From positions 229,254 through 293,253 of the forward strand of contig ML210161.1 of assembly GCA_004369085.1 (NCBI GenBank): DNA of 64,000 nucleotides, written 5' to 3'. The translations under genes and the position numbers were made by a program. The notes below the pieces were generated by a model that saw nothing but the letters and a program-made list of their open reading frames with translations, did no database searches and was not told where the DNA came from. How positions within the stretch are numbered: position 1 is the stretch's first letter; every line of letters starts with the position of its first letter. Origin of the DNA: Coprinopsis marcescibilis. Its lineage: Eukaryota; Basidiomycota; Agaricomycetes; Agaricales; Psathyrellaceae. Below, piece after piece: positions 22,496 through 35,682 of this stretch.

Positions 22496-24537
22496 ATGGC
22501 GGTCGATGACACCGTACCGCAAGTAAAGAAAGAGCATGTCCTGCTGCCTTTCCTGCAGACCCTGAATCAAACCACTTTGACCAGCTTGTACAAACGCCCA
22601 TCGTCATGTCTGTCAATCTTTCGGTCAACATTGCCCATTCATAACCAGGGATATCTCTAAAACTCTGACCACTTGTGTATATAGACTGTTATCCTCCTTG
22701 GAACGGCAGATCATTCTCAATCTGCTTTGGCTTGAATCGGCGATAACAACTTCTACTCTTGCTGCCTGGGTCATTCGTGAAGCGAAACCGTAATTCCGAG
22801 TCCATTGGAATCTGTGCCGTGTAGTGATGTTGATTTCCACAGGCTCTACGATGACGCTCTCTCAACGTTGTCTCGGCTCCATGTCTTGCCCACCGGGAGT
22901 GGGAAACTCGCTCTTAATCCAACATTCAAGGCTGCTTTTCGCCAGGCCATAGCTGGAGGGTACTCGTCAATTGGCCCTTGATTCGTGGTCCGAGCACTGA
23001 ACTAAACAATTTCAGCGGGAGTGGTGGGAGCTTTGGTGTCCCTGCCGCAGAACACAAGGACGATGGTAGAAGTGGAGCAAACACAACGGTCCTTGACGAG
23101 TATGCACTGGAGCGTTGGGAGGTAAGCAATATCCTGGTTATGTCGTTCTTGGTCTCACCAGCACATTTAGACCATTTTGCACTATATGGTGTCGTCTGGT
23201 ACCGATGATAGAACTAGACGCCCTCCGGAGCCTTCTCCAGGCGTGCGGTTCCTCCTCAAGACGAGCGGACTAATGCAGGAGGTCTAGTGAGAGAGTTTTG
23301 TGCTTGGCCACTGCCATTGTTTCTGATGGAACACACAGCGGCTCTCTTCGCATCTCCTCTGTCGGGTTTCAATTCTTGCTCTATTCTCCGCATGAACAAC
23401 TGTGGCATCTACTGCTGCAGTATTTGCACCTCGCAGATGTAGGTTCTGTCCCATCATCCCATAAGGCTTGCTAACTAGACCTTCTTTAGCAACGAAGAAT
23501 GGACCTGGTTGATGTTCTGAGCTTTCTCTTCATGCTTTCGACAATGGAACTTGGACGAGTGAGTGGCAGCCCCCTCCCCCTATCATCTCGAAGTAGCTTT
23601 ATGAACCGATCAACAGGAATACTCTGTCCAAAATCTGACAAAGACCCAGTCAGCTATGCTTGAAGACCTGCGTGACTACGGCTTGATCTGGCAACGCAAG
23701 GTATGTCCCGATCATTTATGGAGTTCTCGCTTCTCATCGAAAGCAGCAAAGCTCGAGACGTTTCAGTCCCACCCGTCTTTCCACTACCTTGACGTCTTCT
23801 TCTCCGCCCCTGCCCACGAAGACAGGGGATAGTTCTGGGCCACAAGAAGGCTTCATTATCCTCGAGACTAATTACCGCATATATGCGTATACAGGTTACA
23901 CAATCCACTCACCCCTACTCGCTTCCTATTTCTGACTTCTTTCTAGACAATCCACTGCAAACAGCTGTTTTGAACCTTTTCACGTCTTTAAAGTACCGCT
24001 TCCCGAACCTCGTTGTTGGTTCCATAACTAGAGAAAGCGTTAAAAAAGCACTTATGAACGGAATTACGGCCGACCAGGTTCGTTGCTTTCCGTCATCTTT
24101 TCAGAACTCTCGCTAAGATCGCACCGTCGCAGATCATCAGCTATCTCTTCACCCATGCGCACCCGAACATGAGAAAAAATGTGAACACGTTTCTCATCCC
24201 CTCCTTGAATGATGCTCACCTTTACTTTTCAAGAACCCCTTGTTGCCTGTGACCGTTCAGGACCAAATACGGCTATGGGAACTTGAAAAGAATCGCCTCA
24301 AGTCTCGAGAAGGTACCCCGATTCCAATACCTCTCCTAACGATTACTTAAACGATGGTCCTGTATAGGTTATCTTTACACCGACTTCGCGTCGCAGGCCG
24401 ATTATGAACTGGTCCTGAAATATGCAAAAGAATTGGACATCGTTTTGTGGGAGAACGCTGCCAAAAGGTGCTTCTTTGGTACTCTGGAAGGTCATCCGAT
24501 TATCAAGTCCTTCATTGAAAGAAGAAGTACGGGGTGA
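22496..24537 (+). CDS. TFB2: TFIIH core subunit p52/Tfb2
   Basis: The ATG at 22496 opens MAVDDTVPQVKKEHVLLPFL and then the signature LYKRPSSCLSIFR, spliced to LLSSLERQIILNLLWLES. Later exons give FKAAFRQAIAGGYSSIGPLI, TTVLDEYALERWE, GVRFLLKTSGLMQ, ITSVGFQFLLYSPHEQLWHL, RRMDLVDVLSFLFMLSTMEL, GFIILETNYRIYAYTDNPLQ, RFPNLVVGSITRESVKKALM, ITADQIISYLFTHAHP and ASQADYELVLKYAKELDIVL, with TGA at 24535-24537. These blocks match p52/Tfb2 (GTF2H4) throughout. Known role: anchors and stimulates the XPB/Ssl2 helicase in TFIIH for transcription initiation and nucleotide-excision repair in the nucleus. It has about ten short introns. Apparently intact; no odd features beyond the tight divergent pairing with NAS6. 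Confidence 0.9.
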
Positions 24538-25496
24538 AGGGCAGTGCACGACCGAACGAACGGACGGGGTTATGCCAGAACGCCTGACAATCAGTCATAT
24601 GCCGTAGCTATTGCGAATTCCATCACACCCCTTGGTGATTCTAGCCGAACGTACTGCGTTTAGGAACCCAACTTCTATTAAGCTACGAGGTCCCTGTTTT
24701 GTCCGTTATGTACAGTACTAATTTTATTTCCGAATGGAATCTTACCATTGCATCGTTTTGCTGATTGGAAATAGCGGAGTATGGGTAGGCGTTTCACATT
24801 ACGGGTTCATCTTGTGCTCCCGTTTATTTCATTTTCAAAGTTGTACCAAGTCAACTTCCCTAACACCAGGATGTCTCGAAATGCATCTCAAATGGGGAAC
24901 TCATGAGAAATTGAGGCTGCCTGTCAAAAGGGTCGATCTTGATGCACTTGGTCGGCATGGAGTCCTTGTCTGCACCGAAGAGTGTCACGATGTGGCTTGT
25001 AAAGTCCAAGGGCATAGATTATGCCTATACTGAACTTGCCGAGGATTTTGAAGGACTTAAGGCGGGAGCTCTGTCAAAGTTCGCCCATAACCCACTCCGA
25101 GATGCACGGTGGAGATCGTTCCTAAAGACTTGAGCGCTAGTGGTGGCCCTAACATTGCTGCCACAACAATGTTTCGTAAAGGTCATTGTATATTCGAATT
25201 CGTGTGTGCGTGTGTGGTGTGGAGTACGAGGAGTATGTGTATAGGTGACAATGAAGGTATTGAGCGTAGTATTAGCCGTTTGGTGCTTGGTAGTATATGT
25301 GTGGATCCTAATGCCGTATGACAGTCCAAAAAAGAATATGGTTACAACAGACAGATATCCAGCGGGAGACACAGCTAGACTGACAGAGGGGCAGAAATAT
25401 GAATAAATGAGATGGACAAGAAATCAATCGACCGGTCGACGGGAGAAATGAGCGTTGGAGAAGTCCTTTCTCATAGAGAAACAGGAGATCTATTTT
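24538..25496. other. Convergent intergenic stretch with an unassigned short frame
   Basis: A plus-strand frame ending near 25133 (ELAEDFEGLKAGALSKFAHN then PLRDARWRSFLKT) looks coding-like but has no good start or known domain. A GT-rich microsatellite-like tract sits near 25200-25225. The rest should hold the 3' ends of TFB2 and the WOPR gene. Confidence 0.3.
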
Positions 25497-27108
25497 TCAC
25501 GCTTCATGTGAAAAGTCTTCGACAGTGCCGAATTCATCAGCACCGCCATTCGACGAGTATGATGTGTATCCGGAGGCCGAGATTGGATGGAGTGTAGGTG
25601 TGCTCATGAGGCTGTTGTCAGACTGGGTCCAGGCAGAAGTGTAAGAGGGCGAGGTGGTGTGATAACCATGGGGCGTGAAAGGCAGCGTCGGGGACGGGGT
25701 GAATGATGATTGAGGGCTGCGTCGATCCCTCGAACTGTGTGATCCGTCGCGATGGTGCCAAGCACGACTGTGACGGTTGACACCGTCGTGATCGCGAGCG
25801 TGCTCGTAAGGATGTCCAGGTCGCGCCCGAGGACGATCTGTGTAGTTGGCGGCGCCACCAGAGTTCGCAACCGAAGGGGCGGAAGAGTCTTGCCATCGAT
25901 TGGACTGAGTGTGGATGGATGGCCAAGAATCTTGGACCACATTGTGCGAGTCGCGTCGCCGGACCAGCGGGGAATTCCATGCTATATCCCCTCGAGCGAT
26001 TGAGGTCACGTCGTTGGAGACAGACCAACGCTCATTTCCGTTAGATCGTCCGTATGTGCCGTTTACAGAGTAGATAGAACTGTTGGAGAACTGGGCGTCG
26101 ACGGGAGAAGAGGTGGTGCTGCCCCACGAAGGGGAGTCAGGAATCTGGTAGATTTGGTCTTCCACTTTGCACTCCACTGGCACCTCTTGGAGGTCCTCAT
26201 GTTCACATCTATTCTCCGTGTTACTCCTATGCCCAACAGGAGAGCGGATAGGTGTACTTACACGAGTCGAGGTTTACCGTCGGGGCCGATTTCCACCTTG
26301 GGTGGGACTCTGAAGTTGGTGAGGCGGAAGAGATGAGGGGACATGTAGAGACTCATGATGTCGGCTCGAGCGGAAGGCCGCTATAGTGAGAAAAGTCAGC
26401 TTCGAATATGCCAATATCCCCACTAGTTCGTTACCTTGAGCTTCCCCGAACGAATATCTTCCAGCGTGTAATATGAGATTAGGTGCAAGTCAGAGCCGTC
26501 AATGGTGACAGTAATCGTCTAGAACGAGCTCAGAAACGAATAGCGAACGACAGGGGCCCAACTTACCTTTTTAATCAATCCACCCGGCTTGAAAGTGCCA
26601 TGGTCGCTGGCGGTGACGGGCTTATTGTAGCCGATGTGGTCTGGCGAATTGCGTCGGGCTTGTGTCAGTGCTCGCGAGTTGGGATCGTCTGCCGGGAAGG
26701 TCTTCTTGTGATTTCCACGACTGCTGTTTCGCTCAAGTATTTCCCGGTAGACCTGGGTACATCGTCAATCCAGATTTAGAGCAATATCACACTCAGTTAC
26801 CCACCAGGAAATTCCCGACAATACGGGATGGCGACCAAAGCAAACCATCTGCAAGTTTACGGTTGAGTGAGCAAAAGAGATAAATTCTAATTGCCTATAA
26901 TCTTACCTGTCCAGCGTTTGATCCCGCTTTCCTCGACACTGAACACAAACACGGAGCCGCTCTTGATCATCGAGCGGCGCTCTGTGTCGTTGAGACGACG
27001 AGTGATACGAGGAATGACGCCCTGACGAGCCGCATGGATAAGTCGTAGGGCATTGACGGTGGTTTCGACGTAGCCAACGAAGGGAGGGACATCGGGGTTG
27101 CTCGTCAT
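25497..27108 (-). CDS. WOPR-domain (Gti1/Pac2 family) transcription factor
   Basis: The ATG at 27108 opens MTSNPDVPPFVGYVETTVNA then LRLIHAARQGVIPRITRRL, NDTERRSMIKSGSVFVFSVE and ESGIKRWT, the first half of the WOPR box. The next exon continues DGLLWSPSRIVGNFLVYRE, and later exons add YNKPVTASDHGTFKPGGLIK and TITVTIDGSDLHLISYYTLE, the second half. The last exon (26183-25497) is a Ser/Pro/His-rich disordered tail ending EDFSHEA with TGA at 25497-25499. Known: WOPR proteins bind DNA through both halves of the box and act as master switches of fungal development or morphology (Wor1, Ryp1, Pac2, Gti1). About seven exons, about 430 residues. Which WOPR subfamily it is cannot be settled here; targets unknown. 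Confidence 0.9.
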
Positions 27109-27299
27109 AGTGCGAACCTTGAGGTTGTTGGACAATTGGGGGAGGTTGAGGAAGTGGAATCGACTTCCTTTAGTATTGGGCCGTGAGTGTGTTAGCCCCG
27201 CGAATCTGGATCCGTATTCATATGCAAAGCAAGAAGCCTGCACCTATCTAAACGAAACGGTCGATGGCCTACATTGGTGTCCAATAACCTTCTTAGGTA

Positions 27300-27990
27300 T
27301 GTGTGCAGGTCTACGTTACCCCGAAGACCTTGTATACTTGACATACATGTACGCCACTTGTCAGCTGTCTTCTTTTCATCACAAGTTCGCAGTCCTTCAC
27401 GATACTGATTCTATCACATTTTGCGCTGAAGTTGCTCGTTGCGGTAACAATCTTGACCCCTTTCCCAGTTTGGATCACTAGAGGATCCGGGTTTCTTCGT
27501 TCACAAACTTTTAAATGGATCCACCCGATTGTATTCCACCGAGAGGAGTATCCGGATTTATCGAACAAGAATCCCGGTGGGTGCTCATCATAGCTCGAAT
27601 CGAAAAAGCTCTTCCTGCGCATCTGATAAACTTGAACACTTACTGAGGCCTGGAAGGCGATGTATTTCAGTTCCAATTTATCCGTGGAGTGTTGAACTAG
27701 ATCGGCCCATCGATAGGGTCAAGTGGGCTCGGATGTCCTGCTCCAGGACATGCTGCAAGTATAGATATGAAATAATTGCGTAAGGTAACGTCTTATCAGC
27801 TGTGGCTTGGACTTTTAGAAGCTCGTGGTTGCAAATTCATGTACTTCTCCGCTCTTGGTTCGGCCTCGCAGCTGCCATGTTGATCAAGAATCTGGAGACT
27901 GGCAAGTACCGCAGGGTCAATTGAAACTTTAGCAAAGTCCGAGGGGCGAACACTTTCGCCTTCGTAATAGTAGCTTAAGCCGCAGCTCCT
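27300..27990 (-). pseudogene. Decayed coding-like fragments, unrecognised
   Basis: The minus strand shows VSIDPAVLASLQILDQHGSC (about 27880-27935), RWADLVQHSTDKLELKYIAF followed by QAS and a GTAAGT donor (about 27650-27715), and RFELMMSTHRDSCSINPDTP (about 27540-27600). The middle block faintly resembles the region after the F-box in basidiomycete F-box proteins. Stops separate the pieces, so it is listed as a probable relic. An intact but unusual gene is not excluded. Confidence 0.25.
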
Positions 27991-30900
27991 ATTTTTGGGG
28001 GTTCATTTTCACTCCCGAGAACTGCGTCAACCTTCGCCCCTCGTCCCTACAGGAAAGGAAGCCGAATGCTTTTCCAAATATTCAAAGTCAGCGAGAGGGG
28101 GGGAGCACCGCTGGAAGAGACACATGAGAAAACATTCAACAATCAAGTTGTCAAAAGGCAGGAAAGATAAAACGTGCCCCTGAAATTTTGAGGACCAAAG
28201 GCGTCTATGTTTATGACGTTGAGATTCAAGTTTCACATCATTCTAAAAATAGGCGCCAGCCTTGGGTGCCCATCAAAAGGGTTTCAGGCAAAGGATTCGA
28301 GGGCGACTTAACTATAACGACATCTGAGCACAACTCAGAGTGCACACGTACCGAATTTTGGAGTTCCTGCAGTGATCCTACCTGTCCGGGACACCATTCT
28401 TCCATGGGACAAAGTCGCTTTGCCCTGCCAACCCGTTGTTGACAGGGGTCGTGGTCTCGCAACGCCGAACAGCAGTACTCCGATTTTCATACATGAACGC
28501 CAGAGAGACCTTCCAATCGAGGTTTCATTGACGTTCTAAGAAGCAAGCCAGTAGGTGCAGAATACATCGGAGAGGGAATTACAACTTCGCAAAGCAGAAC
28601 CACCACAGTGTCCTATGACCGCACTCTAACCCTTTAGAATTGCCGCACGAGTTCTCTATAACGCTCTTCACCTCATCAACGAGTCGTAGATGAACCATTG
28701 ATAAAACCATTGATTTCGCCCATGGTGTAGTGTCAACAGGCCAAAACTGGCTTTCCGTCTGCAATCGCTAATCAAGCTGATCAGCCGAAAGGAGTGCCCC
28801 CCAGGACGACATCTTTCGAATATGTATTATGAGAATCTGGGGTTCCCTTCTAGCTTCCATCCAAATCGGGGTTGTTCGGCAATCTCCTACAGCACAGATC
28901 CTAACCTCGTGCTGCTTCTCGAAACACTTTATGGAATCAAGAGCCACACTCCTGGGAACGAATCGTTCGTATCGGACAGTATGCTTGCTATTTCAATCGT
29001 CAGGCCAGTCGACTGAAAGTCCAGGGACGATATAAAATATTTACGACTTTTTATCACCTGATGCTCCTCGTGGTGAGCACATGTTTTTTCCAGTCACGAT
29101 TGGAGTTTTACTTTGTCAACAGATACGAATAAATGTCTAAGAGCCAAACAGCGTAAGCAACCAGCTAGTTTTGGGCCGGAGAGTAGAGGAGAGTACTGAA
29201 ACAAATTGAATGATGAATGCAATTGAATCTGTAAAAGAAAGAGAGACCAGACTTACGGACACCCCCCAGAAAGTATACTAGTCCTTATAAAGGTTGACCT
29301 GGCAAAAGAAAGTTTGACGAAGTTTCGGAGGTCTGCAGACCTTGTCGCGGAGGAGTACTTGCTACGACAGAAACTAATGACATGCGAAAACTTGGAGGCG
29401 GTGTTAATCTCCTTCGAATTGGCGACGGGATTTCTTCTACTGAATAATGGGGTACATTCTGAACTTAACGCGCTCTGGACATATTCGGCCGACCAATCAC
29501 TCGGGGACTTCGATATATAGGGTGTGGGATTGCGATTTATGGGGTAACCGATGACTGATTGACTGGGCAACTGCAGCGCATTGATAGCTGAAGAATAAGA
29601 ATAAGATACGTTTCAAGAGTAGTTGCCTCGCACAATGGCGCGCCGACTCACTTTGAAGGTTTTTGCGCTGGACTTTCCAACAGGAATGTAAATTGCCACC
29701 TCACTCTGCCACCGCTACAACGGGCGGCACATAGATCGCTCGCGAGAAAGGCATGTTCACTTGGTTACGGCCTGCCAGCGGTGCCTTTCAACAAGTTGAA
29801 CAAAACAAACTGAGGACTCGCCTATGAAGCATGTCATTCTTGGAGGGCCAATATGTAAAGCAATTGCTAACAATTAATTGATGGGGATCTCATGTCTCCT
29901 AGTGAGCGCCATTGCCGAGAAGCCCCAAGTTGTGTCCTCTCGGTGCTTCGAAGCATGCTCATGGACCACCCACAAGTGGTAGTCCGATTGTCGGGGGGAC
30001 TCATTCTCAGAAGCATTCCCTCGGTGAATGTGCCTAACCTATTGCAAGTTGCAGCAGGGGACCAGCAGGGGACCTTCAATCCCTGAGCCCTTTCTTCCGT
30101 GCCCTACAGCGTAACTTGGGGGATCAGGAACTGCAGCGCCAAGCGGCGTCCGATCCAGCCCAGACCAGGCACATCTTCTGTACGGAAATTTTACCCTCCA
30201 TGAATTTCTTTCGGGCAGAAAACTTGGTCGTAACTTCTGTGGTCAGTCAGTAGTTTGATATATAGGAAGTGACAATCCGCCACACAATGTGTGCTTGACA
30301 CGAGAGGTTTAGAGGAAAAATGTCTTCGTCATCATTGACGTTCTGAACAAAGAGTTTTGATCGGCGATCAGGCCGCTGGACCACATATCCGGCAAAATCC
30401 GATGACACTCAGCCCTGATTCAGATACCTTCTCCAACTTCGACCAGTGACAAATAGTCCCGTTCACTTTCCAACATACCACGTTCTCTCAAATAGAGAAA
30501 ATTTGGAGCCTGGTGACAGCGTTGGAGCTCTTAGTTCGTTACCGGGGAACCAGGAGGTGCTATTTGCACCAACTCCAACATTAAGTGTCCGACATTGACA
30601 GTAATGCTTTCCAATCGCAGAAACTCAGCGAAGACACTGGATCTCTTGGCTTGTGTCCATCTGCTTCTCTATTGTTCTTCGCCACCGTCAAACTAGGCAC
30701 AAGACAGAAATATAAGGATCTTCCTCGATTACCCAACTGAAACCAGCGCAGCATAGTAAAAATCTTTCGATAAGGGTCCAAATGCAGAAAGGGTACTCGC
30801 TGCACTACTTTCTGTACAACAGGCTTTCTATCTTGGGCGCTAAGCCAAGACCGCTTTATGATGAACAGTCCTGGGCATACCAAAGTTCAAAGTTCCACTT

Positions 30901-33900
30901 CCGTTAGGTGATAGAGCTTTCCCCGGATTTATATGGTAATGGAATGTCCGTTTTGCCGAAACTTGGAAGGATGTGTTAAATCCCCGCCCGCAGAACTCGC
31001 GAAGCCCACCCTGAGCGATACATTCAAGGTTCTAATACAACACTAATCAACGGAGTGAAAATAATGTATTGAGCGCTAACCAAATATCCAGTCCCCGAGG
31101 TTCCCGAACGGCGAAATATCAGGAACACTGACTGAAGGCAAATAATGCAAGCCCAGGCAGGGTGGGCCGGAGATATCAATGTCTGACTAGCTTTCCAGGG
31201 ACCAGCCCGCTGGGGCATGGAATACGGGACGTTGTCCGACACTGTTGATCAAAACATAGCAATCCGAAGGTCTGGCTTCTCAGCAGAATCCGGGTCATCA
31301 TACACAGCATTGAGCACCTATTAAGAAACCTCTACCGGGGCCTAATAAAGTAGATTTTAGGCAGCAATAACAGAAAGGAGAACTTAAATATCGGGGAAAA
31401 CCTATCAGATAGGTGTCCAATAATTGCAATCTGTCAGGCCTGCTTGGAAACAAAGACAAAGGGGCTGTTATATTTGTTCAAATTCATACATTCGCGGAGA
31501 AACATACAAAGTTTCGAGGAACTCCGCGGAGTATATGTCGTCCGTTCCGAAGTCCCTACTAGGCTGGGCGCGTCTGATGTCCAGGTAGTTGGCGACAAGA
31601 CCCGAAATAGTACGTCATTTCACAACTGTGTTAAGTTCCGACTTACCAACAACATGAGATCGAACCCGAAATACCGATAACTACTATGGCCACAGACATA
31701 CTCCCGGTGCCAAAGCAGAACATCGAAAAGTAGTTGAGACACCTCCAAAGCTTTGTTTTCAAATCAGTAAAGGCTCAACACGCCGTTCATCGATGATCTG
31801 GAAAGCAACCGATCGCCTATGACTTCCGTTTGATCCTTTCAGATCATGAGACCACGTTGGTTCTCGGAATGAAAGCTTATTACTATCAGAACAAAATGTC
31901 CCGAGCTTGAGCTTAAAAGGGCAGAGCTGCTGGGCCAAGTGTGAAGATCTGACGCGAAATGCATTCTGTATGGAATATGGGCTCGGGTACTGATCCTGGG
32001 CCGGTTGCGCCTCAGTAAAAGGATTACGTCGTGACACTACGAGTATGCTTGATGTACTACCGACGCTGCGACAAATTCGAAAGCCGCAAAGTCGTTGACT
32101 GGGCTGTAGTTGAAACGCAGTGAATGAAACCCGGAATTTTTGCCCTAGTTGTGAACAGCAGAGATCCCACGTGCGGCAGACGCCAGGTGTTCAGATCGGT
32201 CCATTGTTCCATGCTCACTTGTGCAAACGAACCGGACCCAGGACCGGTGACAGGTATTATCCATCACTAACAGGCGTTTGACACGAGCACTAGCCTTGGA
32301 TGTCGGCGTCGAATATTTGTGGAAGGGCCTCCATTTCAGAACGGTCAATCGATGAGATCAAAATTTCGGAGTAATAATGCAGCTTCCTACGACATAAGCT
32401 TTACAAGCTCCGTTGTTGCAGGGTTGCCAGCAAGTTGATGATAGCATCTAGCTGTCCCGAGGCTTCGGTCAACGACTGTAGATGAACAAATTAGCACGAC
32501 ATGCCAGGGGTCAGAGGATGTGTGCTAGAACATGTGGAATGTCGCAAGTAATTATCAGCGGTACATGGAGGTGGCATATGCGTTCCTGAATTTAAGAGGT
32601 CAGTGGATGGGCTAGTAAACGAGACTAAGGGTGTAGTTTTCCATATCTGGAGCGGGAGGACCTGGGCCCCCTCGGCGCTTACATGTCACTCCTTCACATC
32701 TACCGAGAAAGTTGCGACTGTTATCTATTGTCGAATAAGCACTACAGATAATAAGTACTTTGTCTAAAGGCGTGAAGGAAGCTCACTCATCTTTGCACTC
32801 GGAGAGTCGAAACCTCATGACGAGCCGAAGGAAGGTAGATAACAGAGGCTAGAGGAAGCCAAAGCACCCATGTGACAGTCACTCTACCAGATTGTCGGCC
32901 AAACGGTGCGTATTAATTCATTGTAAAGCTTATCGACCTGGTAATAGGAGAAAAATGAGCGAGAATCGCAGATTGCCAGGACATAGAGCTGTCGGATTCC
33001 ACAAATCCCGTGGACTTAGAGGACTGCCAGGACTCAATAGATGTATCGTTGGCACGTTATTGGCTGTATGCTCCGAGAACCGCCAGCGTTCGATTCGATA
33101 AAGTTTGAAATACCACCATAACGGCGTGGTGACGCAAAACTTGCCAGTAAAGAGAGCTTCAGGTCAAATGTTGTGGGTCTTTGCGCCAATATGTCAGCTT
33201 GGCGACCCAAAGCAAGCCGCTTCGGCCTCGTGGGAGATGTACAGGCTATATTCGAAAGTCATTTGACCACAGGGATGCAGACTGTGCACAGGGTGACAGT
33301 CCTAAACATAGGATCCAAATAGATCGCAGATATCTGTATCCCAGAGGCTGTTCTGCAGCCCAAACGGAAAGGAAATTGGCCCCCCCGTTTCGAACAAGGT
33401 GTGAGGAACTAAAAGGGGCACAACCGGTTGTTTCCAGATAACGCTAGAATCCAATGGGCTTCTCTTGTCGGATTCTTTCAGAACAACCCACCGGCAACCT
33501 TCTTACCCCAGAATCTGAAATGGTAGGGATTAGAAGCCGATAGTGTACAGCAGGAATAGGTCACTTGTTGCTAGTCCTGTGTGAACGTTCAGAATTCGAC
33601 ATTGGGATACTAAAGATAACCTCGCCTCTGCCACTTCACACTGATCTCTCCGAAAACCGCGTACTACCCGATTGATCCGGACTCTCCGACAAAGAAGAAT
33701 TAAGCATCCAAGGAAACTTTACTCACTTTCGCCGGAAGAACGACGGTTAGCGCGTCCTAGGTAGCGAGTGCGCTGGAAATCCGACGCCTTTGGAATACCC
33801 GTGACACAGTTTGGAAGCTTGAACCCTTGTGATTCGCGAAAGGAAGAGAAGCAACGAGGCTGCATGTGCCACAACCTGGGTTAATTTGGTGCCTGTCTGC

Positions 33901-35225
33901 GACAGAACTGAATTCCACGCCGCATTCCGGTAACAAAAGAAGAAAGTGCGTGGCCAGTCGGAGTTTGGTTTCAAGGTTTCCAGAACCGAAACAATACATG
34001 AGCATTGAACCCGGTATAACGGGAGGCCCCAGAAAAAGGGAACTCACCCAAATTAGGACGCGTGTTCATAAGAAGGGATTATCCTGCAATTGGCAGAGTA
34101 TCAGCCAGTCATCCTTGAGATGGAGCCGGACACGAGCAGCCCCTTTCTACGCCAAAGACCAGCAGAGCATTACTTCAGCAAAGATTACATTATTAGTGTG
34201 TGTGGCCGACTGAGGACCAACAGCGCACCCACGAAGTTTAATCCTCATCCCAGCACCAGCAAGAGAAGTGATGTATGATTCTGCTTTAGATTGCGAGGTC
34301 TTGTTACAACGTGGGTATGGGTGGTTTCTAATACAATGAGAGGGTAAGCGAGTTCTGGATCCAACACTAGAAACCGCTGACATGATTGCTCCATCTTGAG
34401 ACTGGTGCACCATCATTAGCAAATTGGGAGCATTTAACCGGAACAGGGGCGCGGACGTCCTTGTGACCGTTGGTGCGAGGATGGCTCTCAGCAAACATCT
34501 GCTTTTGAATGAACCCGGGGACGTTATTCGCTGGAATCAACGGAATACCATGATTACCTCGTGCTGGTTGCGCACAGCCGTGCCAATACAAGTGCCGCTT
34601 GGGAAGTTGAAGAGCGCGCGAGATTGTTCGATTATCTTCTGTCCCATCCTGGCGCGTGTCCATGAACTGGTTAAGTTTGGGGCTACTATGTGAGGAAATG
34701 TTTGATATGGAAGAACGTCGGACATTCGAGATACATGCCTAAATCACAAGCGGTTAGTTCATAACGTCCGCTTTGAAAAAAACAGCGTTGTTTCCAAACG
34801 AAATAGTCAATTGGGTCAACATATTTCCTGAGAGGTGGTTCCAGCGCTTGAATCATTTTTCTCCCAGGTTAGCGCCTCACCCGCATCCTGTTTGAATGGA
34901 GCGCTGTGAATGTCGGGATAGCTTGTGTCGCCCGTCGCGTTGCTTGAGATATGCTTGGGTTGGGAACGTAGGACTTTGGTTCGCAAGAAAGGAGCAACAG
35001 AAAGATCGGAGATATGTCCACGTGCTGAGTTGATACAGATGTTGAATTTCATGTACAGTATGCGTATGCCATGAGACTCGTCGACGTGGGCATGATGGGG
35101 AGGAAGAGAAAATCTGAGTTTGAAATTGTCTTGTGGACCCAAGTGGGTTCGAGGCGCGTATTCCTGACAGTCTCACTATCGAACCCTATTAGTCTCTGCT
35201 GCTCGTCGTTCGAAACGTCAAACAG
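27991..35225. other. Long gene-poor region, no secure gene
   Basis: More than 7 kb in which neither strand yields a convincing gene. The longest frames (29253-29570, 33757-34047 and 34147-34494 minus; 33866-34213 plus) overlap each other on opposite strands and show no domains. A minus-strand frame at 34816-35142, divergent from HSBP1, could be an exon but has no ATG start. No terminal inverted repeats, LTRs or transposase motifs were recognised by eye. It may be decayed transposon sequence; that is inference. Confidence 0.4.
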
Positions 35226-35682
35226 ATGTCTTCGGCTCTCCCGTTAAAGGTACCAGCTACACCTGGCAAATCAGCTGACAGCGATAAAGAGAAGACTCCG
35301 GTCATTACCGCGAAGCAGCCAGCCAAAGTAGGAGCTCTGGCTCCGAAAGAGATATCGAGCCCCCACGAGCTCACTGCATTTGTGAGCAAGTTCGTCTATC
35401 CTGTATAGTGTCTAATACTTGCTAGGTTGAGAACATCCTGGATCAGCTGGACTCCAAGTTCGAAGACATGTCGTCGCAAATCCTTGATCGAAGTATGTTA
35501 ACACCCGCGATGTTTGCATTGTTCGTGCTAAATGATCTATAGTGAATCAAATGTCGTCGCGAGTGGATGCCTTGGAGGCCTCTATCCAAGATATTATCAA
35601 TACAGACGTTCCGATGTCTCCCTCCCCCATGCCAGGTACCCCTTTGAGTGTTCAACGGAGTGACAGTGGCTTCAACCGCTGA
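35226..35682 (+). CDS. Heat-shock-factor-binding protein 1 (HSBP1)-like coiled coil
   Basis: Three exons: 35226-35381, about 35427-35492 and about 35542-35682, ending TGA at 35680-35682. A disordered Lys/Pro-rich leader (MSSALPLKVPATPGKSADSD) precedes the HSBP1 core ELTAFVENILDQLDSKFEDM, SSQILDRMNQMSSRVDALEA and SIQDIINTDVPM, which has heptad hydrophobics and the family signature M-S-x-Q-I-x-x-R-x-x-x-M-S-x-R. A Ser-rich tail ends DSGFNR. Total about 110 residues. Known: HSBP1 forms an extended trimeric or hexameric coiled coil; in animals it binds and dampens heat-shock factor and is linked to WASH-complex assembly. Its fungal role is less defined. Family call is firm; the third exon could splice differently after MPG. 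Confidence 0.88.

Noticed and set aside
25497..27108. Velvet-domain regulator as the identity of the 25.5-27.1 kb gene
   Set aside because: The blocks WTDGLLWSPSRIVGNFLVYRE-type and SGSVFVFSVEESGIKRWT match the WOPR (Gti1/Pac2) box, not the velvet fold.
27991..35225. LTR retrotransposon or DNA transposon in the gene desert
   Set aside because: No reverse transcriptase, integrase or transposase motif and no paired terminal repeats could be recognised by eye; a repeat-library search is needed before any such claim.
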